From: Paenibacillus sp. ACRRX
GTDB taxonomy: Bacteria > Bacillota > Bacilli > Paenibacillales > Paenibacillaceae
DNA: 64,000 nucleotides
Assembly: GCF_022346885.1 (NCBI RefSeq)
Contig: NZ_JAKRNK010000001.1
Location: 434,001 to 498,000 of the forward strand
Direction: 5' to 3'
In this document: positions 1 to 7,684 of the stretch, piece after piece
Numbering within the stretch: position 1 is the first letter of the stretch
Layout of the letters: each line of letters opens with the position of its first letter
Program-made: the position numbers and the translations under genes
Notes under the pieces: generated by a model
Seen by the model: only the letters and a program-made list of their open reading frames with translations
The model's database searches: none
What the model was told of the DNA's origin: nothing

Positions 1-111
1 AACTGCAAAGTAAAGCGGAAAGCTCGTCTTCTTCGCTGCCTATATGGTAAGCCTAAGCCGTTGGATGTTATGCTAGGTATTAATCCGTTTAAAGTCAATC
101 TATATAAGTAA
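1..111 (+). CDS. C-terminal end of an unidentified gene (partial)
   Basis: An open frame enters from the left edge and stops with TAA at 109-111, giving 36 codons. The peptide is rich in Lys and Arg with two Cys near its start, and it ends in NLYK. I do not recognise the family. The next gene starts 24 bases downstream, so the two may share a transcript. The rest of the gene is outside the window, and the fragment could be a chance frame. Confidence 0.4.
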   Translation, partial: NCKVKRKARLLRCLYGKPKPLDVMLGINPFKVNLYK

Positions 112-135
112 CGGATGGGAAAGTGAGCATGTACA

Positions 136-474
136 ATGATTGAGGTTACAGGTGCTATTGATAAGCAAGGAAGATGTAAGCATTATCATCAAGAAATGGA
201 CGTTGTAGCTATTAAATTTAAATGTTGCAACATCTATTATGGTTGTTATTTTTGTCATGAGGATTCAGCGAATCACCCTGCGGTTACCTGGCCTAAGCAA
301 GAGTGGGACAGTAAAGCGATACACTGCGGTAATTGTCAGACTGAGCTGACGATCCAGACGTATCTTAACAGCAATTATCGCTGTCCTGTGTGTCAGTTTC
401 AGTTTAATCCGAAGTGCGCGAACCATTCACATCTTTACTTTGAAGCGGACTCCGTATCTACATGCAACCTATAA
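136..474 (+). CDS. CHY-type zinc finger protein
   Basis: A 112-residue protein with the CHY zinc-finger pattern: a CKH pair at residues 14-16, a CYFCH cluster near 37-41, a CGNC pair near 64-67 and a CPVC pair near 83-86, with further His residues between. These Cys and His residues would bind several zinc ions. Bacterial members are small stand-alone proteins, and the yeast relative Hot13 works in thiol and metal handling in mitochondria; the bacterial role is not established. The length fits a complete single-domain member. The Shine-Dalgarno is modest (GGGAAAGTGAG). A strong hairpin follows the stop. Confidence 0.85.
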   Translation: MIEVTGAIDKQGRCKHYHQEMDVVAIKFKCCNIYYGCYFCHEDSANHPAVTWPKQEWDSKAIHCGNCQTELTIQTYLNSNYRCPVCQFQFNPKCANHSHLYFEADSVSTCNL

Positions 475-483
475 CGGATACAG

Positions 484-522
484 AATACCGTGTCTTTCGA
501 TCAGTTCGAAAGACACGGTATT
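484..522. terminator. Perfect 17-bp hairpin, probable bidirectional terminator
   Basis: Arms 484-500 and 506-522 are perfect complements around a 5-base loop. It sits between the convergent CHY gene and the superoxide dismutase gene. The A/T flanks are short on both sides, so it could serve both genes. Confidence 0.7.
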
Positions 523-573
523 TGCTGTATCCAGCTGCACTGTAAAGTTTAAGAAGCACTGACTGGTCACATA

Positions 574-1116
574 TTACTGCTCTTGAACAGTCCCGCACGC
601 AATTCGATCACCGGAGTTTCCGGAAGGGTCTGTTATGTAGTCATCCGCTTTGGCATGAATAATAATAGAGGTCCCCCCAGACTTCAGTAGAGAGTTGGGT
701 TGATCTTTCACTAAAGTGACCGTTTTGGTGGAGAGGCTTGCTTTTACGGTGCCATAAGTCCCTACTTCAATGTTGGGCAGATCTCCGCTGTGGAATCCTT
801 TAGGATTGTGAAATCCGTGCTCTTTGTGCTGGGGATTCAAATGGGCTCCGGCCGTCTTGAAATCAGGAGTATCACATCGACCTGTCTCGTGAAAATGGAT
901 CGCGTGTATGCCAGGCGTCAGATTGCGAGCCTCGATGGAGAGATGTACGGTATCCCCTGATTGCGTAAGGCGAGCAGTTCCGATTGCTGCTCCTTCGTTG
1001 TTGATCATATTCACGGTTATTTCGGGCTGCTTGGCTTCAGCTAGAGCTGTACTGTTAGCACAGGCGCTTAACAGGAATCCGCTCAATAGTAGACTCGTCA
1101 TTGCTAACTTGTTCAT
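574..1116 (-). CDS. sodC: Cu/Zn superoxide dismutase-family lipoprotein
   Basis: 180 residues. A signal peptide ends in the lipobox LLSAC, so the mature protein should be lipid-anchored outside the membrane. The sodC fold follows: the HFH copper pair (HAIHFHETGRC), the metal bridge and zinc ligands in AGAHLNP, KEHG and FHSGD, the fourth copper His in IIIHA, and a late RIACG Cys that would pair with the Cys of TGRC. From memory, some Bacillus homologues have lost a copper ligand; here the four copper and four zinc ligands can all be placed, so the enzyme may convert superoxide to peroxide and oxygen. GGAGG lies upstream of the ATG. Confidence 0.9.
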   Translation of the reverse strand: MNKLAMTSLLLSGFLLSACANSTALAEAKQPEITVNMINNEGAAIGTARLTQSGDTVHLSIEARNLTPGIHAIHFHETGRCDTPDFKTAGAHLNPQHKEHGFHNPKGFHSGDLPNIEVGTYGTVKASLSTKTVTLVKDQPNSLLKSGGTSIIIHAKADDYITDPSGNSGDRIACGTVQEQ

Positions 1117-1456
1117 CGTGTCCTCCTTGGAATGTGACTTCCATACTAGTGTTTACCTATTTTCAATAAAGAAAACGGAGGGAGACGGAATGACATCCAA
1201 ATGGTTGTAGCAAGCCGTATGTCATGATATACAAGTTAGGAGCGCGGTCAGTTCATTTAGCAAGCGATCATTCATAATCGGACCATCATAATTCCATCTG
1301 CCGTCAATTAGGTTGGCTGCCATATTGAGCTGCGTCCATTTAGCTAGCATAGTGTCGAATGGAATTTATTCTGAATATTCCCAGTAGACAGATGAAACTT
1401 ATGCATTTACAGCTATAAAGGTAGAGCTGGGGAAGGGTTGCCGTTATAATAACATT
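1117..1456. other. Divergent intergenic region
   Basis: No gene is supported here. An open frame on the + strand that runs in from sodC is a shadow. A TATAAT hexamer at 1445-1450 just before the Fur box is a plausible -10 for the downstream regulator, but I see no convincing -35. Confidence 0.4.
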
Positions 1457-1475
1457 GATAATGAGAATCAACATC
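1457..1475 (+). promoter_or_regulatory. Fur box upstream of the AraC/binding-protein regulator
   Basis: GATAATGAGAATCAACATC matches the classical 19-bp Fur consensus at 16 of 19 positions. It lies directly after a TATAAT at 1445-1450, so bound Fur would cover the start of transcription. Inferred effect: repression when iron is plentiful. Confidence 0.8.
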
Positions 1476-1573
1476 AACATCTGTTAAATAAGAGTAGTCT
1501 GGAATAGATGTGCTTAGGGAACAGAGCTATCCGGTGAACAAGGTGAACAGGCTCAGGCAGGAGGGGTGGCAAG

Positions 1574-3190
1574 TTGAATAGCAAATGTGTGCAGCGTCTC
1601 TACATGTTAAGGGAAGCAGGGACGATGTGCTTACAATCCAATCAAGAGCCAATAAACGCGAGGGTTGGTGCTCCGACATTACTCGTGGTAGACGATAGAG
1701 AGGTTGCACTCTCTATTAACGGCAAGTGCTTCCCTGTGGGAAAGGGTAGTATCGTATTTATGAGACCGGAATCGACGTATGAGATCTCCTACTCAGGGCA
1801 GAGGAAGAAACTTCAACTCCCGTATGTGCAGTATGATATGTACCTGTGCAGTCGCTGGGACGGAGATGCCGTCACCTATGAACTAGCCCATACGGAGCTT
1901 CCAATAAACGGAGTCTTGTCCGTTGGTGTGAATAAGAAGGTGATGTCTTGGTTTCGTGACCTACGCGAGTGCTGGATAGGTACGAGAGAGATGGATGATG
2001 CAAACGAGCTGCTGCGCTTATTGTCAAACACTATATTTAAAGGTGCGATTCAAGCTGGCAGCGCGAGGCAGGATATTACGTTGGAACAGCTGCTTGCCTA
2101 CATTCATGAACACTTTGATCGGGATATTTCGCGCACAAAGATCGCCCAGTTAACGGGATTTAACCCCCGTTATTTTTCTGTGTGGTTTCGAAAACAGATG
2201 GGCTGGACATTTACAGAGTATGTGAGCCGCATCCGTATTAATGAAGTGAAAAAGCTGTTGCTCACAAGCGAACATACGATTAGTCACATCGCCCATCTAG
2301 TTGGTTATGCAGATGGCTTGTACCTTAGCCGCAAATTTAAGCAAGTAACGGGTATGACACCTAGCCAATTCAGGGACATGCCAGTTCCCCGTCGTATTGT
2401 GTGCTTGCAGTTTGCTGGAGATTTGTTGGCGCTTGGCATTACACCTGTTGCCGTGGATAAAAGTTATTTGCGCAATTCTTTGTTATTGAGTCCGGAATGG
2501 GAAGGTGTTATCGAGTTAGATTTGGATCATCCTTCTTTGAATGACTGGGCTGCACTGCAAGCTGATCTGGTCATTGCACCGACTTATGTTGATCCAAAGT
2601 TAAGCGAATTATTGGAAACTGCAGGCCCGTTAATTACGATTGAAGCGGACAAGCTGGACCGGATAGAGGAGGTTCGACTATTCGGAAAATTACTAAAGTT
2701 GGAAAAACAAGCGGAAGCCTGGATCGCGGGCTACAGGCAGAAAGGATCTCAGGCGAGGCGGCAATTGGCACCTCTAATTCATGCTGGAGACACGGTTGGG
2801 GTGTATGAGATTCGTGATGATGAACATCTCTATATATGGAATCATACCACAAGAGGGGCTTACAATTTGTATAAGCTGATCGGTCTGAAACCGCCTGAGC
2901 GTGTGCGCAAGGAGGTACTGGAATGTCATCGCCATCTCTATATTCATGAGTCGGTGCTGGCGGAGTATGCGGCTGATCACATGTTTGTGGTCGTTCCAGA
3001 AGAGGAGGGCTGGCTGGACAAAATGAAGCAATCGATCTCACGTCATCCGATATGGAGCACACTGAGCGCGTATCAGTACCAACGTATATATTTTATTAGG
3101 CTGGAGGATTTCTGGCACAGTGAAGGCTTGGCATTGGAACGGCAGCTGCAGGTTCAACAGGATATATTGTCAGCTATAAGCCTGATCTGA
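1574..3190 (+). CDS. AraC-family regulator fused to a siderophore-binding-protein domain (Btr/YbbB type)
   Basis: 538 residues from a TTG preceded by AGGCAGGAGGGG. Order: an N-terminal sensory part with a cupin-like stretch, an AraC double helix-turn-helix at about 165-265 (DISRTKIAQLTGFNPRYFS, then ISHIAHLVGYADGLYLSRKFK), and from about 270 a FepB/BtuF-like periplasmic-binding-protein domain running to the end. This layout matches Bacillus subtilis Btr, a cytoplasmic activator that binds the iron-siderophore and switches on its uptake genes. A Fur box lies in front, and an iron-siderophore binding lipoprotein follows behind its own Fur box. Inference: it activates that gene and perhaps distant permease genes, because none are encoded here. 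Confidence 0.85.
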   Translation: MNSKCVQRLYMLREAGTMCLQSNQEPINARVGAPTLLVVDDREVALSINGKCFPVGKGSIVFMRPESTYEISYSGQRKKLQLPYVQYDMYLCSRWDGDAVTYELAHTELPINGVLSVGVNKKVMSWFRDLRECWIGTREMDDANELLRLLSNTIFKGAIQAGSARQDITLEQLLAYIHEHFDRDISRTKIAQLTGFNPRYFSVWFRKQMGWTFTEYVSRIRINEVKKLLLTSEHTISHIAHLVGYADGLYLSRKFKQVTGMTPSQFRDMPVPRRIVCLQFAGDLLALGITPVAVDKSYLRNSLLLSPEWEGVIELDLDHPSLNDWAALQADLVIAPTYVDPKLSELLETAGPLITIEADKLDRIEEVRLFGKLLKLEKQAEAWIAGYRQKGSQARRQLAPLIHAGDTVGVYEIRDDEHLYIWNHTTRGAYNLYKLIGLKPPERVRKEVLECHRHLYIHESVLAEYAADHMFVVVPEEEGWLDKMKQSISRHPIWSTLSAYQYQRIYFIRLEDFWHSEGLALERQLQVQQDILSAISLI

Positions 3191-3270
3191 CTTTTATCCA
3201 TACATGAAACGATGTCCTTTTGTGAATATACGGCGTTGAGGGTGGCTGTTATAGTAGGCTTAGAGCGGGT

Positions 3271-3290
3271 TGATAATGATTCTCATAGAT
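3271..3290 (+). promoter_or_regulatory. Fur box upstream of the siderophore-binding lipoprotein
   Basis: TGATAATGATTCTCA (3271-3285) fits the 7-1-7 Fur pattern with one mismatch. It lies about 120 bases before the lipoprotein start and after the regulator's stop. An activator site for the AraC protein may also be in this 220-base gap, but I cannot identify it. Confidence 0.85.
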
Positions 3291-3411
3291 GGAACTGGAA
3301 TAAAACCATTATACCATATCGTACAGATGTAGAATCACTGCACACGCTCGTGCAATATTTGCGGGAAGCGGCCGCTACCCTGATTTCGGTATACATAAAG
3401 GAGTTCATCAT

Positions 3412-4395
3412 ATGCGTAAATATGTACATTTGTACGCGGCATTTGTTATGCTGCTCATGACCGTCGTATGGACGGGGTGTTCTTCAGCATCGCCAAGCCA
3501 TTCAGGCGTTACACCAGTTGCATCAGGAAATGAAGTCTCTTCTTCCGAGCACACAAATGCCACAGCACAGACGAGGACAGTGTCCACGATCAAGGGTGAC
3601 GTTGTCATTCCTGCACATCCACAGCGCATTGTTGTGGATTTGTATCTCGGAAGTCTGATTGCATTAGAGGTCAAGCCAGTGGGCACACCAGAGCTAAACT
3701 TAAAAAATCCATATTTTACGAAGGCACTTGCAGGTGTTGAAAATATAGGGGAATATGAACAAATTTCGCTTGAAAAAATTATGGAACTGCAGCCGGACAC
3801 GATTATTACAGGAAATGCGGAAGCGTACGAGCAGTTCAGCAAGATAGCACCTACGATATTGGTTCCGTTTGGCGAGCTTAAAGATACGCATGAGGAAGTG
3901 ACGTATTTTGGCAAGGTTCTCGGCAAGGAGACCGAGGCAAAGGCGTGGTTGGAAAAGTATGACCGTCGAGTAGCTGAATTAAAAGAGCGAGTAAATCAAG
4001 CTGTACCGAAAGAGGCTACCTTCTCTATCATGGAGGACTGGGGCAAGAGCACGGGCGTATTTGGCGACAACTTTGGCAGGGGCGGGCAAGCGATATACCG
4101 TGCACTGGGTCTCCATCCGCCTGCAAAGAAAGCAAAGGAAATAATGGAGCAGCAATCCATGGAGGTGTCGCAAGAGGTACTGCCTGACTTTGCAGGTGAC
4201 TATATCATTTTAAGCTCAGAGACCATTACGATGGAAGACCTGAAAGCGGATCCCGTCTGGAAAACACTTGATGCTGTTAAACAAGATCGAGTATACATAT
4301 GGAAGCATGAGAAATCATGGTACTTTGATCCAATTGCAACGTTATCGCAGACAGAGGAGCTTGCTGCTTGGATCACGAGCATCAGCGAGAAGTAG
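3412..4395 (+). CDS. Iron-siderophore ABC transporter substrate-binding lipoprotein
   Basis: 327 residues, ATG after AAAGGAG. A short signal peptide ends near WTGCSSA, which reads as a lipobox, then a Ser/Thr-rich linker. The body is a class III binding protein: PQRIVVD early in the first lobe, a long middle helix, and the second-lobe segment with DWGKSTGVFGDNFGRGG. It should capture a ferric siderophore outside the membrane and pass it to a FecCD-type permease. No permease or ATPase gene is adjacent, so it probably uses a transporter encoded elsewhere. It is paired with the upstream regulator, and both have Fur boxes. A rho-independent terminator follows. Confidence 0.87.
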   Translation: MRKYVHLYAAFVMLLMTVVWTGCSSASPSHSGVTPVASGNEVSSSEHTNATAQTRTVSTIKGDVVIPAHPQRIVVDLYLGSLIALEVKPVGTPELNLKNPYFTKALAGVENIGEYEQISLEKIMELQPDTIITGNAEAYEQFSKIAPTILVPFGELKDTHEEVTYFGKVLGKETEAKAWLEKYDRRVAELKERVNQAVPKEATFSIMEDWGKSTGVFGDNFGRGGQAIYRALGLHPPAKKAKEIMEQQSMEVSQEVLPDFAGDYIILSSETITMEDLKADPVWKTLDAVKQDRVYIWKHEKSWYFDPIATLSQTEELAAWITSISEK

Positions 4396-4449
4396 GGAAT
4401 TCATAGATATCAAGTGCCAGATACAAATTAGGTATTATCATAATAGGAG

Positions 4450-4491
4450 AGAGACGGCTGTTCGATTCAACAGGAGCCGTCTCTTTTTTTA
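4450..4491 (+). terminator. Rho-independent terminator of the siderophore pair
   Basis: AGAGACGGCT (4450-4459) pairs with AGCCGTCTCT (4475-4484) and is followed by a run of seven T. Confidence 0.9.
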
Positions 4492-4598
4492 TTAATTACA
4501 GTGAAACTTGGCAAGTACAGTAAATAACTTAAAGACAACTCTTATTTTACAGATCTGAACTGGGCTGCACTGATTACTTGAAGCATGGTTAAACTGTT

Positions 4599-4904
4599 TC
4601 ATTTTTGTACATTTTTTATTAAGTAAGCAGCAATATTAATGATTGACATCAAGGTTACAGCAATTAACAGGTAACAGGAAACAGAATCGCCTTTAAGTGA
4701 TAATTCGTCTACAATGTAACCCATTTGATATGTCATAAAAACAGATACCGCTGTGCATATAAATGAGATACTTATGATTGATAAACTATTAAACAGCTTA
4801 ATTCGATTGTTCTGAAAAATAATAGTTATCAATAAAATAGCGAGAATAATGATAAAAAAAATATAAATAGGTCTCAAATAATCAAAAACAGCAAGGTTGT
4901 CCAT
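4599..4904 (-). CDS. Small membrane protein, unknown function
   Basis: 101 residues, ATG preceded by GGGGAG at good spacing. Three hydrophobic segments are visible, at about residues 12-30, 38-60 and 75-95, with a short polar link containing an ELSLKGD stretch. I do not recognise a family. It follows pantothenate kinase on the same strand after 45 bases, so it could be the second gene of that transcript. Base composition is clearly AT-richer than coaA, which may point to separate acquisition. No catalytic motif is seen. Confidence 0.6.
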   Translation of the reverse strand: MDNLAVFDYLRPIYIFFIIILAILLITIIFQNNRIKLFNSLSIISISFICTAVSVFMTYQMGYIVDELSLKGDSVSCYLLIAVTLMSIINIAAYLIKNVQK

Positions 4905-4949
4905 AATTTCTCCCCGTTATGAAATGAATTCAACCTTTTTCTCGAAAAG

Positions 4950-5870
4950 TTACTTTCGCATTAATATCTTCTCGACACCGTGCCGTTCTCCTTTTACGAG
5001 AATGAGCTCAGCACGAGGTTTGGTTGGCAATATATTTTCCGTAAGATTCACCAAATTAATGTCTCTCCATATTTGCTGTGCAAGCTGCTGCGCTTCCTCC
5101 TCTTGCAAGCCGGCAAAACGATGGAAGTAGGATTCTGGCTTCTGGAAAGCGGTGCTTCTCAGCAAATTAAATCGCTCAACGTACCATTGCTCCAGATGCT
5201 GCTCGCTTGCATCAACAAAGATGGAATAATCAAAGAAGTCGCTTACAAAAATACTGCCTTCCCGACTAACCTGCAGCACATTAATTCCTTCGACAATGAG
5301 AATATCCGAACTGTTAATGGTTTGCTCCTGATCAGGAACAATATCGTAGACCAGATGGGAATATATCGGTGCCGTGACATTAGGTTTTCCGGATTTGATA
5401 TCCGTCAAGAAGCGAAGCAGCCGCTTTGTATCGTAGCTTTGGGGAAAGCCCTTTTTATTCATCATTCCCTGAGATTGCAGAACTGCATTTGGATATAAGA
5501 AACCGTCTGTTGTCACCATATCAACTTGCGGATGCGAGTCATATTGCGATAATAGAACCTGCAGCAGCCTTGCGGTGGTACTCTTACCTGCTGCAACACT
5601 ACCAGCGATGCCTAGTATAAAGGGCGCTTTGGGTCCATCAAGCTGCAAGAATGAGGATAAGGTATGATGCAATTGCATAGACGCCATCACACGATGATGA
5701 ATCATTTCCGCGAGCGGGAGGTAAATGTCGTTTACCTCTTGAATGGACACTTGATCATTAAGTCCTTTCAATTGTTCAAATTGTTCCGGTGTCACGGATG
5801 TATGCATACGGCTGCCAAGACTGGCCCACCGTTCTCTTTCAACCGTACTGTAAGGAGAAGACTTTGGCAT
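4950..5870 (-). CDS. coaA: Pantothenate kinase, type I (CoaA)
   Basis: 306 residues. Phosphorylates pantothenate with ATP, the first and committed step of coenzyme A synthesis, in the cytoplasm. The P-loop GSVAAGKST is at residues 90-98, followed by TTDGFLYP with the catalytic Asp, then the pantothenate-contacting region containing SYDTKRLLRFL, APIYSHLVYDIVP and ILIVEGINVLQ. The length matches the type I family (about 310). The ATG at 5868-5870 is preceded by GTGAGG at suitable spacing. Upstream is a divergent gap shared with the metallophosphatase gene. Many Bacillota rely on type III kinase; whether this genome also has one cannot be seen here. Confidence 0.93.
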   Translation of the reverse strand: MPKSSPYSTVERERWASLGSRMHTSVTPEQFEQLKGLNDQVSIQEVNDIYLPLAEMIHHRVMASMQLHHTLSSFLQLDGPKAPFILGIAGSVAAGKSTTARLLQVLLSQYDSHPQVDMVTTDGFLYPNAVLQSQGMMNKKGFPQSYDTKRLLRFLTDIKSGKPNVTAPIYSHLVYDIVPDQEQTINSSDILIVEGINVLQVSREGSIFVSDFFDYSIFVDASEQHLEQWYVERFNLLRSTAFQKPESYFHRFAGLQEEEAQQLAQQIWRDINLVNLTENILPTKPRAELILVKGERHGVEKILMRK

Positions 5871-5876
5871 AGATGA

Positions 5877-6211
5877 TGGACCTCACGTTTCAATCAGTTT
5901 AGATGTCGCAATGAAGAACATGTATTTCATTATTTTATTACTAAATGCTCGTCAAGCCAAGTAGGACGTAACTAGGAGGTTTGATGTAAAGCGGGTTGGA
6001 ACGGATTGGAGTGTTGATAACACTTATATCTCACTCCTTTGTTGAGTTAGCAGTGAATTGTTGTCGACTATATTCACTGTTATATCAGAGTTGTGTGTTC
6101 GGATTATTCCTCGGGAAATAATAGAGTAAACAGCAGATCGAAACTTGTTGGAAGTGCGGACTCGTTAGTATAATGGTAGTAATTTGTTACCTAAGGAAGA
6201 AGGTTGTTAGT
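5877..6211. other. Divergent intergenic region with two inverted repeats
   Basis: No gene. Two imperfect dyads are present: AGTGTT-GAT-AACACT at 6010-6024 and CAGTGAAT (6051-6058) with ATTCACTG (6072-6079). They could be operator or hairpin elements for the metallophosphatase gene. No promoter is clear enough to call. Confidence 0.45.
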
Positions 6212-6925
6212 ATGAAACGTACACTCGTTATTAGTGACATTCATGGCGAACTGGATAAGCTGAATCGGCTTCTGGAATTGGTGAATTATGATTCAGAGCT
6301 TGATCAATTAATATTGCTCGGGGATTATGTGGATCGAGGCCCAGATCCGCGAGGTGTCATCAAGAAAGTGATGGAGTTAAAGGCTGCAGGCGCCCTTGCT
6401 CTTAAAGGGAACCATGAGGATATGATGATAAAAGCGCTGACAGGAGCGGGGAATGACGCTTGGAATCGTTGGTTCAAGCGGAATGGCGGCGACAAAACAC
6501 TGCTGAGTTATGGGATTAGTCAAGAGCTTTTGATTGAGAAGCCAGAGCAAGATACTTATGAACTTGCCCCCTCCGAACGTGCTGTGGAATTATTGGAAGA
6601 TTTAGCGTTTTTACAAGAATTGGATCATTATATTGAAACGGAAGATTACATATTTGTACATGCAGGTGTTCATCCTACCATCCCTATTTACAAGACAGAT
6701 CCTTACACGTTAATGTGGATCAGGGAGGATTTTCATCAGGGATATGAAGGACAGAAGACGGTCGTGTTTGGCCACACCACAACGAATGGGCTTCATAGGG
6801 ACGTTGACAATCATGAAATATACTATGGAACGAATCGGATCATTGGTATTGATGGCGGGGCTGTCTATGGCGGGCAATTAAATGCGCTGGATGTAACCAA
6901 TAACAAAGCTTATGCTGTGAAATAA
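6212..6925 (+). CDS. Metallophosphatase, PrpE/ApaH-like serine/threonine phosphatase family
   Basis: 237 residues from the ATG at 6212, chosen over an in-frame ATG at 6173 because AAGGAAGAAGG lies just ahead of it and the phosphoesterase motif then starts at once. Motifs of the calcineurin-like fold are complete: SDIHG near residue 8, GDYVDRG near 36-42, GNHE near 66-69, then VHAGV and VFGHT. These bind two metal ions and hydrolyse phosphate esters. The small size suggests a protein phosphatase or a diadenosine tetraphosphate hydrolase; sequence alone does not decide between them. A hairpin after the stop is shared with the convergent acetyltransferase gene. Confidence 0.87.
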   Translation: MKRTLVISDIHGELDKLNRLLELVNYDSELDQLILLGDYVDRGPDPRGVIKKVMELKAAGALALKGNHEDMMIKALTGAGNDAWNRWFKRNGGDKTLLSYGISQELLIEKPEQDTYELAPSERAVELLEDLAFLQELDHYIETEDYIFVHAGVHPTIPIYKTDPYTLMWIREDFHQGYEGQKTVVFGHTTTNGLHRDVDNHEIYYGTNRIIGIDGGAVYGGQLNALDVTNNKAYAVK

Positions 6926-6928
6926 TAA

Positions 6929-6965
6929 AAGGAGGGAGACCATATCGGTGCTCTCTCCTTCCTTG
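6929..6965. terminator. Terminator hairpin between convergent genes
   Basis: AAGGAGGGAGA pairs with TCTCTCCTTCCTT (about 11 bp including one G-U pair) around a short loop. It lies between the metallophosphatase and GNAT stops, with A-rich and T-rich flanks. Confidence 0.7.
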
Positions 6966-6976
6966 TATGGTTTGTG

Positions 6977-7555
6977 TTACGCATTCCCTTTGTACAAAGC
7001 ACGATACTCACTAGCCAACATACTCATTAAGATCGAATCGTGGTACTGATGATTGTAGAATATAATCTCCCGTTGGACACCCTCCTGCTTGAAACCTAAT
7101 TTCTTATATACGTGCATGGCGCGGTCATTGTACGTAAATACGTTAAGCTCGATCCGATGTAAATTCAAAATACCAAAGCCGTACTCCAGCATTAGCCGGA
7201 TTGCTTCTGAACCATATCCTTTACCCTGATGGGATGGGGCATCAATTGCGATTCGTAGATTAGCGTTGCGGTTAATAGAATCGATATCTTGAAGTGCGAT
7301 ATCACCGATTAGCGTGTCGGAAGAGGCTTCGGCGATAAGCAGCAGCACAGTGGTCGAATCTTGTGCTTTACTCTCAATGTAGCTGTGGATCTGCTCTTTA
7401 GTAAAATGCCGTTGTGTACCGGTTAATCTTCTCATTTCCGAATGAAATAACAGATGATAATAGGATTCGGTATCTTCTTGATTGACGGGTCTTAAATAGA
7501 TGTGTTGTCCTTCCAAAAAACGTATCGGCTTGTGTGTTTTTTCTGCTGCTGACAT
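6977..7555 (-). CDS. GNAT-family acetyltransferase (RimJ/RimL type)
   Basis: 192 residues. The acetyl-CoA binding core is visible: an RIAIDAPSHQGKGYGSEAIRLML segment (the Q/R-x-x-G-x-G/A loop) around residues 100-122, then NLHRIELNVFTYNDRAMHVYKKLGFKQEG, typical of the RimJ/RimL branch that acetylates N-terminal or side-chain amines of proteins or small molecules. The substrate cannot be read from sequence. It is divergent from the MocR regulator with a 129-base gap, so the MocR protein may control it. Confidence 0.88.
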   Translation of the reverse strand: MSAAEKTHKPIRFLEGQHIYLRPVNQEDTESYYHLLFHSEMRRLTGTQRHFTKEQIHSYIESKAQDSTTVLLLIAEASSDTLIGDIALQDIDSINRNANLRIAIDAPSHQGKGYGSEAIRLMLEYGFGILNLHRIELNVFTYNDRAMHVYKKLGFKQEGVQREIIFYNHQYHDSILMSMLASEYRALYKGNA

Positions 7556-7684
7556 CGTTAGTCCCTCCAGTAGTTATCGTAATAAAGCCAAATTATAGTC
7601 TCACTATACATGTAACCTGTATGCTTTAAAATATACAGATTCGAGCAAGTGTAAAGGACAGATATGAGAGGCGTGTAGTTTACC

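Noticed and set aside
908-1210. 100-codon plus-strand frame opposite sodC
   Set aside because: It is antisense to a well-supported gene with clear metal-ligand motifs and has no ribosome site.
6150-6215. tRNA-like stretch (GCGGACTCGTTAGTATAATGGTAGTA)
   Set aside because: It resembles a tRNA 5' half and D-loop, but no anticodon stem, GGTTCGA T-loop or matching acceptor end follows, and the metallophosphatase start lies inside the expected body.
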